Assembly: GCF_009296025.1 (NCBI RefSeq) | Contig: NZ_CP045178.1 | Location: 3,596,001-3,660,000, forward strand | DNA length: 64,000 bases | Direction: 5' to 3' | Origin: Streptomyces tsukubensis | Lineage (GTDB): Bacteria > Actinomycetota > Actinomycetes > Streptomycetales > Streptomycetaceae | In this document: positions 45,655 through 54,627 of the stretch, in pieces | Position numbering within the stretch: the first letter of the stretch is position 1 | Layout: each line of letters begins with the position of its first letter | Notes under the pieces: generated by a model | What the model was told of the DNA's origin: nothing | Seen by the model: only the letters and a program-made list of their open reading frames with translations | Database searches by the model: none | Made by a program: the position numbers and the translations under genes

Positions 45655-46131
45655 ATGACCTCCCCGCGTTTCCCGGCCAACCGCCGTCGCGCCCTTGCCG
45701 CTCTGGGCGCCGTGTCCGCCGGGCTCCTCGCCCTGTCCGCCTGCGACAAGCCGACCCCGTTGGCCACCGTGACGGTGGGCAAGCAGTCGGCCAACGCCGA
45801 GGCGAACTGCTACAACGACGGCGACGAGCTCAAGTCGTCGGATCTCCAGAGCTGCCTCAAGGGCGCGGACGCCAAGACCGTGAAGGTCGACCCCGACGCG
45901 ACCGTCCGCTTCGGTGTGGACCCGGAGGTCGCCGACAAGGGCTGGACGCTCCTGATGAACGGTCAGCCGCTCACCGACGCCAGCAAGAAGACCTACCGCA
46001 CCGTCCCCGGCAGCGTCTTCTTCAACCAGCAGTACGGCGCCAAGGGCAGCACCACGGTCGTCAGCATCCTTGAGGGCGACGGCACCAAGGCCACCGGCCT
46101 CTGGTCGTTCAAGATGGAGAAGGACGCCTGA
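45655..46131 (+). CDS. DUF2771-domain lipoprotein
   Basis: 158 aa. Lipoprotein signal: R-R-R-A-L-A-A-L-G-A-V-S-A-G-L-L-A-L-S-A-C with lipid-attachment Cys30. The mature domain has S-A-N-A-E-A-N-C and L-Q-S-C-L-K (possible disulfide) and ends in strands. Extracytoplasmic, membrane-tethered, function unknown. ATG 45655 is six bases after TAACCT (leaderless candidate). mqnB starts 8 bases after its stop, so the two are cotranscribed. Confidence 0.85.
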   Translation: MTSPRFPANRRRALAALGAVSAGLLALSACDKPTPLATVTVGKQSANAEANCYNDGDELKSSDLQSCLKGADAKTVKVDPDATVRFGVDPEVADKGWTLLMNGQPLTDASKKTYRTVPGSVFFNQQYGAKGSTTVVSILEGDGTKATGLWSFKMEKDA

Positions 46132-46139
46132 CCTCCGCC

Positions 46140-46859
46140 ATGCGTGTTCTCGTCGCCACCGCTGTCCCCGCGGAACGGGACGCGGTGGCGCGCGCGTTCG
46201 GTGACCCCGCCTCGGAACATCCCCTGCATGGCACCGCCTTGACGATCCTCAGGTGCGGCGCGGCCGATGTCGTCGCGGCCGGGGTGGGCCCCGCCGCCGC
46301 GGCGGCGGGCGCCGCCATCGCGCTGACCGTGGCGGCGCTCGAAGGACGGCCGTACGGTCTCGTCGTCTCCGCGGGGATCGGCGGTGGGTTCACCGGCCGC
46401 GCCCCGCTCGGCTCGGTCGTCGTCGCCGACGCGATCGTCGCCGCTGACCTCGGCGCGGAGACCCCTGAGGGGTTCGTCACCGTGACCGGGCTCGGCTTCG
46501 GCACCGACCGGCATGTGCCGCCGCCCGCCCTCGTACGGGAGACGGCGGACGCCACCTCGGCGCTGACCGGCACCGTACTGACCGTCTCCACCGCGACAGG
46601 CTCCGCGGCCCGCACCGCCGAACTCCTCAGCACCCACCCGGAGGCGGCCGCGGAGGCGATGGAGGGGTTCGGCGTCGCCGAGGCCGCCGCCGCCCACGGA
46701 GTGCCGGCTCTGGAGGTCCGGGCCGTCTCCAACGCGGTGGGCCCGCGCGACCGGGAGAGCTGGCGCATCGGGGAGGCCCTGGCGGCGCTCACCGACGCCT
46801 TCGCGAAGCTGCTGGCCCCCGGCGGATCATGGTCGGACACGCCCCGGATCCGCACCTGA
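46140..46859 (+). CDS. mqnB: Futalosine hydrolase
   Basis: 239 aa, MTA/SAH-nucleosidase-like phosphorylase fold: V-L-V-A-T-A-V-P-A-E-R-D-A-V opening, V-V-S-A-G-I-G-G-G-F-T-G, and E-A-M-E-G-F-G-V-A-E-A-A (nucleoside-binding Glu/Met). Cleaves hypoxanthine from futalosine to give dehypoxanthine futalosine in menaquinone synthesis. mqnD follows after 172 bp, which confirms the pathway; mqnA and mqnC are not in the window. Its last codons and stop codon are copied in the repeat that follows. Confidence 0.94.
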   Translation: MRVLVATAVPAERDAVARAFGDPASEHPLHGTALTILRCGAADVVAAGVGPAAAAAGAAIALTVAALEGRPYGLVVSAGIGGGFTGRAPLGSVVVADAIVAADLGAETPEGFVTVTGLGFGTDRHVPPPALVRETADATSALTGTVLTVSTATGSAARTAELLSTHPEAAAEAMEGFGVAEAAAAHGVPALEVRAVSNAVGPRDRESWRIGEALAALTDAFAKLLAPGGSWSDTPRIRT

Positions 46860-46953
46860 TCCCCCCGGCTCCGTACCTGATCCCCTCCCCGGATCCGTAC
46901 CTGATCGCCTGCCCGGATCCGTACCTGATTCCCCGGATCCGTACCTGATCGCC
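46843..46953. repeat. CCGGATCCGTACCTGATC repeats from the mqnB 3' end
   Basis: The terminal coding sequence with its TGA (46857-46859) recurs four more times downstream as GGATCCGTACCTGAT-type copies at 20-25 bp intervals. Confidence 0.92.
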
Positions 46954-47031
46954 TCCTCGCCCCTCCCCCGTGTTCGACCCATGGGGCGGGCAGGCGCAAG
47001 ATGGCTCAGGAGTCCTTGAAGGAGATGGAAG

Positions 47032-47910
47032 ATGAGTGAGCCCCTGTCCACCGAGACGCTGAACATCGTGTACTCGCCGTGCCCGAACGACACCTTTACC
47101 TTCGAGGCGTGGGCGCACGGCCGCGTACCGGGTGCGCCCAAGGTGGACGTCACCTTCGCGGACATCGACATCACCAACGGCATCGCGGAGCGCGGCGGCG
47201 ACGAGTCGCCCGAGGTGCTGAAGGTCTCCTACGCCGTACTGCCGTGGATCCTCGACGAGTACGCCCTGCTGCCCTGCGGCGGCGCGCTCGGCCGAGGCTG
47301 CGGCCCGCTGGTCCTGACGAAGGACGCGGAGACCGAGCTGACCGGCGCGAGGATCGCGGTGCCGAGCGAGCGCTCCACGGCGTATCTGCTCTTCCGGCTG
47401 TGGGCGGCTGACACCGTGCCCGGCGGCGTGGGCGAGATTGTCGTCATGCCCTTCCACGAGATCATGCCCGCCGTACGTGACGGTTTGGTCGACGCGGGGC
47501 TCGTCATCCACGAGGCGCGCTTCACCTACCAGAACTACGGTCTGCACAGCGCAGCCGACATGGGCGAGCACTGGGAGAGGACGACCGGGCTGCCCATTCC
47601 GCTCGGTGCGATCGTGGCCAAGCGCTCCCTCGGCGCCGAGCGGCTCGGTGAGCTGGCGCGGACCATCACCACGTCGGTCCGTATGGCCTGGGACGACCCG
47701 GCGGTCTCCCGTGACTACGTCCTCGCCCACTCCCAGGAGATGGACCCGGCCGTCGCCGACCAGCACATCGGTCTCTACGTCAACGAGTTCACCGCCGACC
47801 TCGGCAAGGACGGCTACGCGGCCGTACGGGGGTTGCTGACCAGGGCCGCCACCGAGGGGCTCGTACCGGAGCTGGGGCCCGACGCACTCGACTTCCCCGG
47901 CCTCTCCTGA
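47032..47910 (+). CDS. mqnD: 1,4-dihydroxy-6-naphthoate synthase
   Basis: 292 aa periplasmic-binding-like fold. I-V-Y-S-P-C-P-N-D-T-F-T-F is the family's N-terminal signature; later I-A-V-P-S-E-R-S-T-A and V-D-A-G-L-V-I-H-E-A-R-F-T-Y (active-site histidine). Converts cyclic dehypoxanthine futalosine to 1,4-dihydroxy-6-naphthoate. ATG 47032 is served by AAGGAGATGG. Functions with the upstream mqnB. Confidence 0.96.
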   Translation: MSEPLSTETLNIVYSPCPNDTFTFEAWAHGRVPGAPKVDVTFADIDITNGIAERGGDESPEVLKVSYAVLPWILDEYALLPCGGALGRGCGPLVLTKDAETELTGARIAVPSERSTAYLLFRLWAADTVPGGVGEIVVMPFHEIMPAVRDGLVDAGLVIHEARFTYQNYGLHSAADMGEHWERTTGLPIPLGAIVAKRSLGAERLGELARTITTSVRMAWDDPAVSRDYVLAHSQEMDPAVADQHIGLYVNEFTADLGKDGYAAVRGLLTRAATEGLVPELGPDALDFPGLS

Positions 47911-47997
47911 ACACGGCCTCTGCCGGACACAGCCTCTCCTGAACACGGCCTCTGCCGGACACAGCCACTCCTGAACACGCCGTCTCCTGAACACGGC
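47899..47997. repeat. 32-bp repeats containing the mqnD stop codon
   Basis: CCTCTCCTGAACACGGCCTC... units at 47901-47932 and 47933-47964, then partial copies. The TGA of the gene (47908-47910) is present in each. Confidence 0.92.
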
Positions 47998-48089
47998 ACC
48001 TGAAGAGCCGGGCGCCTCCTGCGCCCTTCGGCCCTTCGCCCGTGTCCCCGCGCCGTGCCCCCGGCGGAAGGCCGGCCCGCCGCACGGCG

Positions 48090-48125
48090 GGAGGCCGGGC
48101 GCCCGCAACCGGGCGTCCGGCCTCC
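48090..48125. terminator. Bidirectional terminator between mqnD and cold-shock gene
   Basis: A 16-bp stem with one G:T pair (GGAGGCCGGGCGCCCG pairing with CGGGCGTCCGGCCTCC) and loop CAAC. Confidence 0.9.
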
Positions 48126-48147
48126 GCCTTCGGACGTCGACGCCGTC

Positions 48148-48531
48148 TCAGACGTCGAGCTGGTCCGCCACCGCCCTGAGCAGTCCCGCCACCTTGGCTC
48201 CGCTCGCCCGCTCCGGATACCTGCCCCTCTCCAGTTGCTGCGCCACCCCTTCGAGGAGGGTCGTCAGGTCCTGGACGATGGAGGCCAGCTCGTCGGGTTT
48301 GCGGCGCTGGGCCGCGGCGACCGAGGGCGCGGGGTCGAGAACGGTCACGGAGAGTGCCTGGTCACCGCGTTGACCCGCGACGACACCGAACTCCACACGC
48401 TGGCCGGGCTTGAGGGAGTCGACGCCGTCGGGCAGGACTGAGGAATGCACGAAGACGTCGCCGCCGTCGTCGCGGGAGAGAAAGCCGAAGCCCTTCTCGA
48501 CGTTGAACCATTTGACTTTGCCGGTAGGCAC
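48148..48531 (-). CDS. Cold-shock domain protein with C-terminal extension
   Basis: 127 aa. Cold-shock domain at residues 1-66 with G-K-V-K-W-F-N, RNP1 K-G-F-G-F and RNP2 V-F-V-H-S. A 60-residue helical tail follows ([20 protein letters not shown]), absent from 67-aa CspA-type proteins. Single-stranded nucleic-acid binding and an RNA-chaperone role are expected. ATG 48531 follows an ACTTCAGGTGCCTACC-type leader; the ~140 bp upstream to 48670 may be a 5' untranslated region. Confidence 0.93.
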   Translation of the reverse strand: MPTGKVKWFNVEKGFGFLSRDDGGDVFVHSSVLPDGVDSLKPGQRVEFGVVAGQRGDQALSVTVLDPAPSVAAAQRRKPDELASIVQDLTTLLEGVAQQLERGRYPERASGAKVAGLLRAVADQLDV

Positions 48532-48700
48532 CTGAAGTCCTCGTCCTCGTACTCGTCTGCGGCCGCTTCACCGGTTGAAAACGGCTCCGGATAGCACTAC
48601 GGCGGGCCACAGGACCCGCCGGTACCAAGGCTAGTGGTCCAGGAGCCGCTGACAAGACGTCGCCGGGTTGTTCGTCCCGGCGGGGAACTACCCTGGGCGG

Positions 48701-48994
48701 GTGCGTGACAAAACCACGGTGAACGACCCCGTGAACGACCCCGTGAACGAGCCCGTGAACGAGCCAGGACCCGGCGACCGTCTTGTCCGGATCGGCGTGA
48801 TCGTCTTCGCCGTCGGAGCGGTGGCCACCCTGGTCACTCTGGCCCCGCTGTTCCTGGGGAGTGATCCCTTCCCGCTGGTCGCCTACACGGTCAGCATGCT
48901 GATGGCCGTGGGCTTCGTCCTGGCGGGCGCGGGCGTGCTCAAGTCGGTATCCGCGCAGCGGAGACGGGCCCGCGCCCACCAGTCCCCGGCCTGA
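48701..48994 (+). CDS. Small two-helix membrane protein
   Basis: 97 aa from GTG 48701, six bases after TACCCT (leaderless candidate). The N-terminal 20 residues are V-N-D-P/V-N-E-P repeats (12-bp DNA repeats), then two membrane helices (about residues 28-50 and 57-80) and a basic tail. Family not recognised. Diverges from the cold-shock gene. Confidence 0.72.
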   Translation: MRDKTTVNDPVNDPVNEPVNEPGPGDRLVRIGVIVFAVGAVATLVTLAPLFLGSDPFPLVAYTVSMLMAVGFVLAGAGVLKSVSAQRRRARAHQSPA

Positions 48995-49075
48995 GACCTC
49001 CAACGGTCCGGGGCGACCTGATGGCCGACTCGTCACCCCGCCCGCACCCCTCTTGAAGCCGCCCGAGACCGGTCG

Positions 49076-49771
49076 TCAGAGGGCCGGGGCGGCGCCCGCG
49101 CGGTGGGCGTCGAGCCAGGCGGGGAACTCGGTCAGGTCGCCCAGGATCACGTCCGCGCCCGCCGCGCGTAGTTCCTCCGCGTCGCACGGTCCCGTCGTGA
49201 CTCCGACGGAGAGCGCACCCGCCGTACGCGCCCCGCGCACATCGCCTGTGTGGTCGCCCACGTAGACGCTCGCACCGTGTTCGCGCAGTGCCTCGCCCTT
49301 GGCCTCGGCCCAGAGCGAGCCGATGATCGCGTCCGGCTCGATCCCCAGGTGGGCGAGGTGCAGTTCCGCGTTGGGCTGGTACTTGGCGGTGACGACGACC
49401 GCTTTGCCGCCCGCGGCGCGGATGGCGGCGATGGACTCGCGGGCACCGTCCAGGGCCCGCGTCGGCTCGATGGCGTACTGGGGATACAGCTCGCGGTAGC
49501 GGTCGGCGATCCCCGGAACCCGGTCCGCGGGGAACCAGTTGATCAGTTCCTCCTCCAGCGGCGGCCCGAGACGGGAGATGACCAGATCGATGTCGATCCG
49601 CGCACCGGTCTCCTCGACGAGCGCCTCGTAGGCGGCGCCGATGCCTGGCCTGGAGTCGATCAGCGTCATGTCGAGATCGAAGCCGACGACGAAAGCCGGC
49701 GGCGTGGAGCCGCCCACCGCGGTGGGGGCGGACTCGGGCTGTGATGTGGGGTGCTCGGGCATGTGATCCAT
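49076..49771 (-). CDS. HAD-family hydrolase (phosphoglycolate-phosphatase-like)
   Basis: 231 aa. Motif I F-D-L-D-M-T-L-I-D with nucleophile and acid Asp, cap domain of the Gph type, motif II V-V-V-T-A-K-Y, motif III/IV K-G-E-A-L and Y-V-G-D-H-T-G-D. A small-molecule phosphatase; substrate not assignable. The start could be ATG 49771 or 49762 (M-P-E-H-P); the first 25 residues are disordered either way. It lies back to back with the iron-uptake operon. Confidence 0.88.
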   Translation of the reverse strand: MDHMPEHPTSQPESAPTAVGGSTPPAFVVGFDLDMTLIDSRPGIGAAYEALVEETGARIDIDLVISRLGPPLEEELINWFPADRVPGIADRYRELYPQYAIEPTRALDGARESIAAIRAAGGKAVVVTAKYQPNAELHLAHLGIEPDAIIGSLWAEAKGEALREHGASVYVGDHTGDVRGARTAGALSVGVTTGPCDAEELRAAGADVILGDLTEFPAWLDAHRAGAAPAL

Positions 49772-49801
49772 TGTCGCAGGGGAGACCTCTATAGTTGGCT
49801 G

Positions 49802-49820
49802 AGTGGTTAGCTGAGCCTAA
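49802..49820. promoter_or_regulatory. Iron box (DmdR/IdeR-type operator)
   Basis: A 19-bp site ending TTAGCTGAGCCTAA matches the actinobacterial iron-box consensus (TTAGGTTAGSCTAACCTAA) at 13 of 19 positions by eye. It lies about 100 bp upstream of the siderophore ABC operon and just after TATAGT (49789-49794), a possible -10 element. Iron-loaded DmdR/IdeR would block transcription here. Confidence 0.72.
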
Positions 49821-49869
49821 GTCGGCCACCCTGTCCGACATTTCGGCTATGCCGAACACCGGAAAACAG

Positions 49870-49884
49870 ACATGCCGAGCATGT
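49870..49884. promoter_or_regulatory. Inverted repeat ACATGC-CGA-GCATGT
   Basis: A perfect 6-bp inverted repeat in the leader between the iron box and the first permease gene; possible second operator or leader hairpin. Confidence 0.45.
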
Positions 49885-49918
49885 GACATCAGGGACAGAA
49901 TTCACAAGTTACTGCGAA

Positions 49919-50953
49919 ATGGGACAGATGGCCGCCGTTCCTTCCCCTGGCCGACGTGCGCTGCTCGTCCGGCGTACCGGCTGGACGGTGGCCGCGATCG
50001 TCGCCCTCCTCCTCGCGGTGCTGCTGAGTCTCGCGGTCGGCGCGAGGACCATCGCTCCCTCCGCCGTACTCGACGCGCTGCTGCACGGCGGGCACAGCGA
50101 CGCCGCCGATGTCGTACGGAGCCTGCGGCTGCCCCGCACCCTCATCGGGCTGATGGTCGGCGCCGCGCTCGCCATCGCGGGCACCGCCCTCCAGGGCATC
50201 ACCCGTAACCCCATCGCCGACCCCGGCATCCTCGGCGTCAGCCAGGGATCCTCGGTGGGCGTCGTCATCGCCATCGCCTTCCTCGGCGTCCACACGCTCA
50301 GCGGTTACGTCTGGTTCGCCTTCCCGGGCGCCGCCGTCGCCTCCGTCGCCGTCTACGCCATCGCCGCCCGGGGCCGGGGCGGCGCCACCCCGGTCAAACT
50401 CGCCCTCGGCGGCGCCGCGATCAACGCGCTGCTGGTCTCCGTGACCTCGGGTGTCCTGACGACGAAGGCGTCAGCGATGGAGGAGTTCCGCTTCTGGAAC
50501 GTCGGTTCGCTGGCCGGCCGGGACTCCCACGTGGTCGCGCAGGTGTGGCCCTTCCTGCTGGTCGGTGTGGTCCTCGTGGTCTCCGTGGCCCGCGGCCTCG
50601 ACGCGCTGGCGCTCGGCGAGGACGTGGCGAAGGGGCTCGGGCAGCGGGTGGCGACCGTGCGTGTCGTCGGCGGGCTCGGGGCGACCGTCCTGACCGGGGT
50701 GGGCGTGGCGGCGGCCGGCCCCATCGCCTTCATCGGTCTCGCCGTACCGCACATCGCCCGCGCCATCGTCGGCAGCGACCACCGCTGGGTCCTGCCCATG
50801 GCGGCGCTGGTGGGGCCCGTGATGCTGCTGGTGTCGGACGTCATCGGCCGGGTGATCTTCCCGCCGAGCGAGGTGCCCGCGGGGGTCATGACGGCCCTCA
50901 TCGGGGTGCCCTTCCTGGTCACCCTCGTACGGAGGAAGGCGGTGGCCGCGTGA
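49919..50953 (+). CDS. FecCD-family iron-siderophore ABC permease (first subunit)
   Basis: 344 aa from ATG 49919 (M-G-Q-M); ATG 49928 with GGGACAG upstream is equally possible. FecCD signatures: L-R-L-P-R-T-L-I-G-L-M-V-G-A-A-L-A-I-A-G-T-A-L-Q-G, then R-N-P-I-A-D-P-G-I-L-G-V-S-Q-G and G-P-I-A-F-I-G-L-A-V-P-H-I-A-R. About nine to ten membrane helices; forms the pore with the next gene product. First gene of the iron-box operon. Confidence 0.94.
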   Translation: MGQMAAVPSPGRRALLVRRTGWTVAAIVALLLAVLLSLAVGARTIAPSAVLDALLHGGHSDAADVVRSLRLPRTLIGLMVGAALAIAGTALQGITRNPIADPGILGVSQGSSVGVVIAIAFLGVHTLSGYVWFAFPGAAVASVAVYAIAARGRGGATPVKLALGGAAINALLVSVTSGVLTTKASAMEEFRFWNVGSLAGRDSHVVAQVWPFLLVGVVLVVSVARGLDALALGEDVAKGLGQRVATVRVVGGLGATVLTGVGVAAAGPIAFIGLAVPHIARAIVGSDHRWVLPMAALVGPVMLLVSDVIGRVIFPPSEVPAGVMTALIGVPFLVTLVRRKAVAA

Positions 50954-52221
50954 ACCGGCTCGCCGAGGCGCCCGCCGCGCCGCGCGTACCCTCCCGCCGG
51001 GGCGTGCCCGCCGGATACCGCCGTGTGCGGTTCGGCCGTGGCTCGTTCCTGTTGCACCGGCGTTCCGCGGTGGTCGCCGCCGCCCTCGCCGTACTGCTCG
51101 CCCTCACGTGTGTGGCGTATCTGAGTATCGGCGAGGGGTTCGTCGCCCCCGCCGAGGTCGTCAAGGTACTGCTCGGCAAGCCGTCCCCCGACGAACTGGT
51201 CGTGGGCACCCTGCGACTGCCGAGGATGACCGTGGGCCTGCTGGTCGGCGCGGCCTTCGGGGTGGCGGGCGGACTCATCCAGACCGTCGCGCGCAACCCG
51301 CTGGCCAGCCCGGACATCATCGGCGTCAGCCAGGGCGCGGGGGCGCTCACGGTCGCCGCGATGACGCTGGGCGTCACGTCCTCCACCGTGCTTCCCTACC
51401 TGTCCGTGGCGGGTGGTCTCGTCGCCGCGCTGCTGGTCTACCTCTTCGCCTGGCGCGGCGGACTGCACGCGACCCGCTTCGTCCTCATCGGCATCGGCTT
51501 CGCCATCGCGCTGCGCTCGGTCACCACGCTCTTCATGACGAAGGGCGACTATCTCGTCGCGCAGCAGGCCCAGGTGTGGATGACCGGTTCCCTCAACGGC
51601 CGGGGCTGGCCCGAGGTGACCACGCTCGGCTGGGTGCTGCTCGCGATGGTGCCCTTCGTCCTGTGGGCGGCCCGCGCGCAACGCTCGGTCTCCCTGGACG
51701 ACGACACCGCGACGGCGTTGGGCGTCCGGCTGAACCGGGTCCGCTTCGGCCTGGTCCTCATCGGTGTCATCCTCGCCTCGGTCGCGACAGGCGCGGCGGG
51801 CCCCGTCGACTTCGTGGCGCTGCTCGCCCCGCAGCTCTCCCGGCGGATCACCCGGGGCGCGCAGATCCCGCTGCTCTGCTCCGCGCTGATGGGCTCGGTG
51901 ATCGTCGTACTCGGTGATCTGCTGGCCCGGCGGCTCTTCTCCCCCACGGAGCTGCCCGTGGGGGTGCTGACCGCAGCGGTCGGGGCCCCGTACCTGATCT
52001 GGCTGATCATCAGGGGGGACCGGTCGGGGAGCCGTACGCGGACGAGTGCGGGCGGCGGGAAGCGGTCCGTGTTCCGCACGGGCACCACCACCCGCACCGA
52101 CGCGGGTTCCGGTGTCGGTACCGACACCGTCACAGACGCTGTTCCAGGCCCAGGCCCAGACACCGGCCGAGGCACCGGCACCGATTCACATACAGCCACC
52201 CGCAATGGAGGCAAGGCATGA
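50950..52221 (+). CDS. FecCD-family iron-siderophore ABC permease (second subunit)
   Basis: 423 aa from GTG 50950, overlapping the stop of the first permease (GTGA). Signatures L-R-L-P-R-M-T-V-G-L-L-V-G-A-A-F-G, R-N-P-L-A-S-P-D-I-I-G-V-S-Q-G and G-P-V-D-F-V-A-L-L-A-P-Q. A 60-70-residue C-terminal tail rich in Thr/Asp/Gly repeats (T-D-T-V-T-D-A-V) is unusual for the family and unlikely to be structured. Heterodimer partner of the preceding permease. Confidence 0.93.
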   Translation: MNRLAEAPAAPRVPSRRGVPAGYRRVRFGRGSFLLHRRSAVVAAALAVLLALTCVAYLSIGEGFVAPAEVVKVLLGKPSPDELVVGTLRLPRMTVGLLVGAAFGVAGGLIQTVARNPLASPDIIGVSQGAGALTVAAMTLGVTSSTVLPYLSVAGGLVAALLVYLFAWRGGLHATRFVLIGIGFAIALRSVTTLFMTKGDYLVAQQAQVWMTGSLNGRGWPEVTTLGWVLLAMVPFVLWAARAQRSVSLDDDTATALGVRLNRVRFGLVLIGVILASVATGAAGPVDFVALLAPQLSRRITRGAQIPLLCSALMGSVIVVLGDLLARRLFSPTELPVGVLTAAVGAPYLIWLIIRGDRSGSRTRTSAGGGKRSVFRTGTTTRTDAGSGVGTDTVTDAVPGPGPDTGRGTGTDSHTATRNGGKA

Positions 52222-53012
52222 CCGCCCGGCTCACGACGCGGGGGCTCACCCTCGCCTACGAGGAACGCACCGTCGTGGAAGGGCTCGACCTCGACGTGCC
52301 CGACGGGCGCGTCACGGTCATCGTCGGCCCCAACGCCTGTGGCAAGTCGACGACGCTACGGGCGCTCGGCCGGCTGCTGAAGCCGCGCGAGGGCTCCGTA
52401 CTGCTGGACGGTGAGTCCCTGGCGACGCTGCCGACCAAGCGGATCGCGCAGCGGATCGGACTATTGCCGCAGACGCCGGTCGCCCCCGACTCGATCACCG
52501 TCGGCGACCTGGTCGCCCGAGGCAGACAGCCGCATCAGCACTGGTGGCAGCAGTGGTCGGACGAGGACGAACGCGCGGTCACGGACGCCATGGACCGTAC
52601 GGACGTCTCCGCCCTCGCCGACCGGGCGGTCGACGAGCTGTCGGGCGGTCAGCGTCAGCGCGTGTGGATCGCGATGGCCCTGGCCCAGGAGACGGGGCTG
52701 CTGCTGCTCGACGAGCCGACGACGTACCTGGACATCGCCCACCAGGTGGAGGTCCTCGACCTGGTACGCCAGCTCAACCACGACCAGGGCCGCACGGTCG
52801 TCGTCGTCCTCCACGACCTCAACCAGGCGGCACGCTACGCCGACCACCTCGTCGCCATGAAGTCCGGCGAGGTCGTCGCGGAGGGCGCTCCCGCCGAGGT
52901 CGTGACGGAGGAGCTGGTACGTGACGTGTTCGGCCTGGAGTGCGTGGTCGTTCCCGATCCCGTGACGGGGTCGCCGCTGATCGTGCCCGGTGCGCCTTGG
53001 TCGGCGGCGTAG
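52218..53012 (+). CDS. Iron-siderophore ABC transporter ATP-binding protein
   Basis: 264 aa FecE/FepC-type ATPase: Walker A G-P-N-A-C-G-K-S-T-T, Q-loop L-L-P-Q-T-P, signature L-S-G-G-Q-R-Q-R-V-W-I-A, Walker B L-L-L-D-E-P-T-T-Y-L-D, switch histidine V-L-H-D-L-N-Q-A. ATG 52218 overlaps the upstream stop (ATGA) and has GGAGG at six bases. Energises the two permeases. Confidence 0.96.
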   Translation: MTARLTTRGLTLAYEERTVVEGLDLDVPDGRVTVIVGPNACGKSTTLRALGRLLKPREGSVLLDGESLATLPTKRIAQRIGLLPQTPVAPDSITVGDLVARGRQPHQHWWQQWSDEDERAVTDAMDRTDVSALADRAVDELSGGQRQRVWIAMALAQETGLLLLDEPTTYLDIAHQVEVLDLVRQLNHDQGRTVVVVLHDLNQAARYADHLVAMKSGEVVAEGAPAEVVTEELVRDVFGLECVVVPDPVTGSPLIVPGAPWSAA

Positions 53013-53132
53013 GAGCACCGGTTCCTCCGCACGCGCACACGCGCACACGCGTCCGCACCTGCCCCAACCGCCACGTCCGCCCCACTCTTCGCCCCGTGCC
53101 CCATCCCCCGTCACCTGCCACCCGTCACCCGT

Positions 53133-53174
53133 CACCTGCCACCTGCCACCTGCCACCTGCCACCTGCCACCTGC
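53133..53174. repeat. Six 7-bp CACCTGC units
   Basis: Perfect tandem heptamers in the 233-bp gap between the ATPase and the binding-protein gene; flanking TCACCCGTCACC words look like decayed relatives. Confidence 0.93.
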
Positions 53175-53245
53175 CACACCGTGCACGGATCTGTTCGCCT
53201 GTACCGCCTGTTTCGCCTGTTTCGCCATCGTCGAAGGGCCTTTCC

Positions 53246-54256
53246 ATGACCGGCATGACCAGGACTCCCGGGCACGGCCGCCGGGCGACTCTTTCCGGCG
53301 CGCTCGCTCTGGCGGGGGCGCTGACACTGGCGGCCTGCTCCTCGGGCCCCGGCTCCGGGTCCAGCCCCGGCTCCGGCGGAGTGGGTACGGACGCCAAAGC
53401 GGGCGCGACACACACGGTGAAGACCGCGATGGGCGCCGTGCAGGTCCCCGGCGCCCCGAAGCGGGTGGTCGTCCTGGACACGGCGGAGCTGGACTCGGTG
53501 ATCACGCTCGGTGTGAAACCGGTGGGCGCGACGCGGGCGGGCGCGGCGTCGGACTTCCTCGGCTATCTGCCGAAGAACCAGGTCACGGGAGTGAAGAACG
53601 TCGGCGAGATCGGCAACCCCAACCTGGAGACGGTGGCGGCCCTGAAACCCGACCTGATCCTCACCAACAAGGTGCGCGACGAGGCGCGTTACGGGCAGTT
53701 GAGCGCCATCGCCCCCACGGTGATGACGGAGACCACGGGGTACCCGTGGAAGCAGAACTTCCGCGTCCACGCCGAGGCGCTCGGCCGTCTGCCGGAGGCG
53801 AGGAAGGCCGAGCGCGCCTACCGGAAGCAGGTCGCCGACGTGACCGAGGCGGTCGGTGGAAGGCGGAAGGCGGCGGCGACCTCCGTCAACATCGTCCGCT
53901 TCGTCGAGGGCGCGGACATCCGCATCTACGGCCAGAAGACCTGCATCGCCACGATCCTGGGGGACGTCGGTCTGGGCCGCCCCGCGATCACGGAGAAGGC
54001 AAAGGACGGTTGGTCGTACGACGTGAGCCCCGAGAAGATCGACCTGGCCGACGCCGACGTCATCTTCCACGCGACCTACGGCGACCCCAGGAAGGCGAAG
54101 GCGACAGAGGTCCTGGACAGCGGCCTGTGGAAGCGTCTGCCCGCCGTCAAGAACCACCGCGTCACCGGCGTGGACGACGAGCTGTGGATCCAGGGGATCG
54201 GATACACGGCGGCCGGGAAGATCCTGGCGGAACTGGAGTCGGGGCTGACGCGGTAG
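53246..54256 (+). CDS. Siderophore-binding lipoprotein (FecB/FepB type)
   Basis: 336 aa. Lipobox L-T-L-A-A-C with Cys31, then a Ser/Gly linker and a class III periplasmic-binding fold: K-R-V-V-V-L-D-T-A-E-L-D, N-P-N-L-E-T-V-A-A-L-K-P-D-L-I-L-T. Captures a ferric siderophore and delivers it to the upstream permeases. ATG 53246 has GAAGGGCC upstream. The 233-bp repeat-filled gap may give it its own promoter. Confidence 0.94.
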   Translation: MTGMTRTPGHGRRATLSGALALAGALTLAACSSGPGSGSSPGSGGVGTDAKAGATHTVKTAMGAVQVPGAPKRVVVLDTAELDSVITLGVKPVGATRAGAASDFLGYLPKNQVTGVKNVGEIGNPNLETVAALKPDLILTNKVRDEARYGQLSAIAPTVMTETTGYPWKQNFRVHAEALGRLPEARKAERAYRKQVADVTEAVGGRRKAAATSVNIVRFVEGADIRIYGQKTCIATILGDVGLGRPAITEKAKDGWSYDVSPEKIDLADADVIFHATYGDPRKAKATEVLDSGLWKRLPAVKNHRVTGVDDELWIQGIGYTAAGKILAELESGLTR

Positions 54257-54627
54257 CGCACGCCCAAGCCGGTGCGGTAGCTCGCACCCGGCGTACGGAG
54301 GCCGTGGCGCACCCCGGCGCACCCCGGCGTACAGGAGCGCTCCGGCCGTTTCGGGCGCCGTCGCGCGGGGGCGCCCACGCACCTGCCGCGCGCCCCTAGT
54401 ACTCCCCGGCGTCCGCCGTCACCACGAGCGGCCCCGCGAGCCCGCCGTCTCGCCGCCGACCCCGCCAGCCCGCCGTCTCGCCGTCTCGCCTCCACCCCCG
54501 CGAGTCCGCCGTCCGCGCGAGTACCGCCCGTCCCGGCGCCACCCCGCCCCCGGCCGTCACCGCGAACCGACCCGGCGCGCACCGAACCGGCGCGCACCGA
54601 ACCGACCCGCCCCGCACCGCCCCGCGC
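54257..54627. other. Gap with duplicated stop region and GC-rich repeats
   Basis: 371 bp between convergent genes. It begins with a second copy of the GCGGTAGC-CGCAC stop-codon context of the binding-protein gene; then CCGCCGTCTCGCC and ACCGGCGCGCACCGA words repeat. No gene or unambiguous terminator. Confidence 0.5.
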
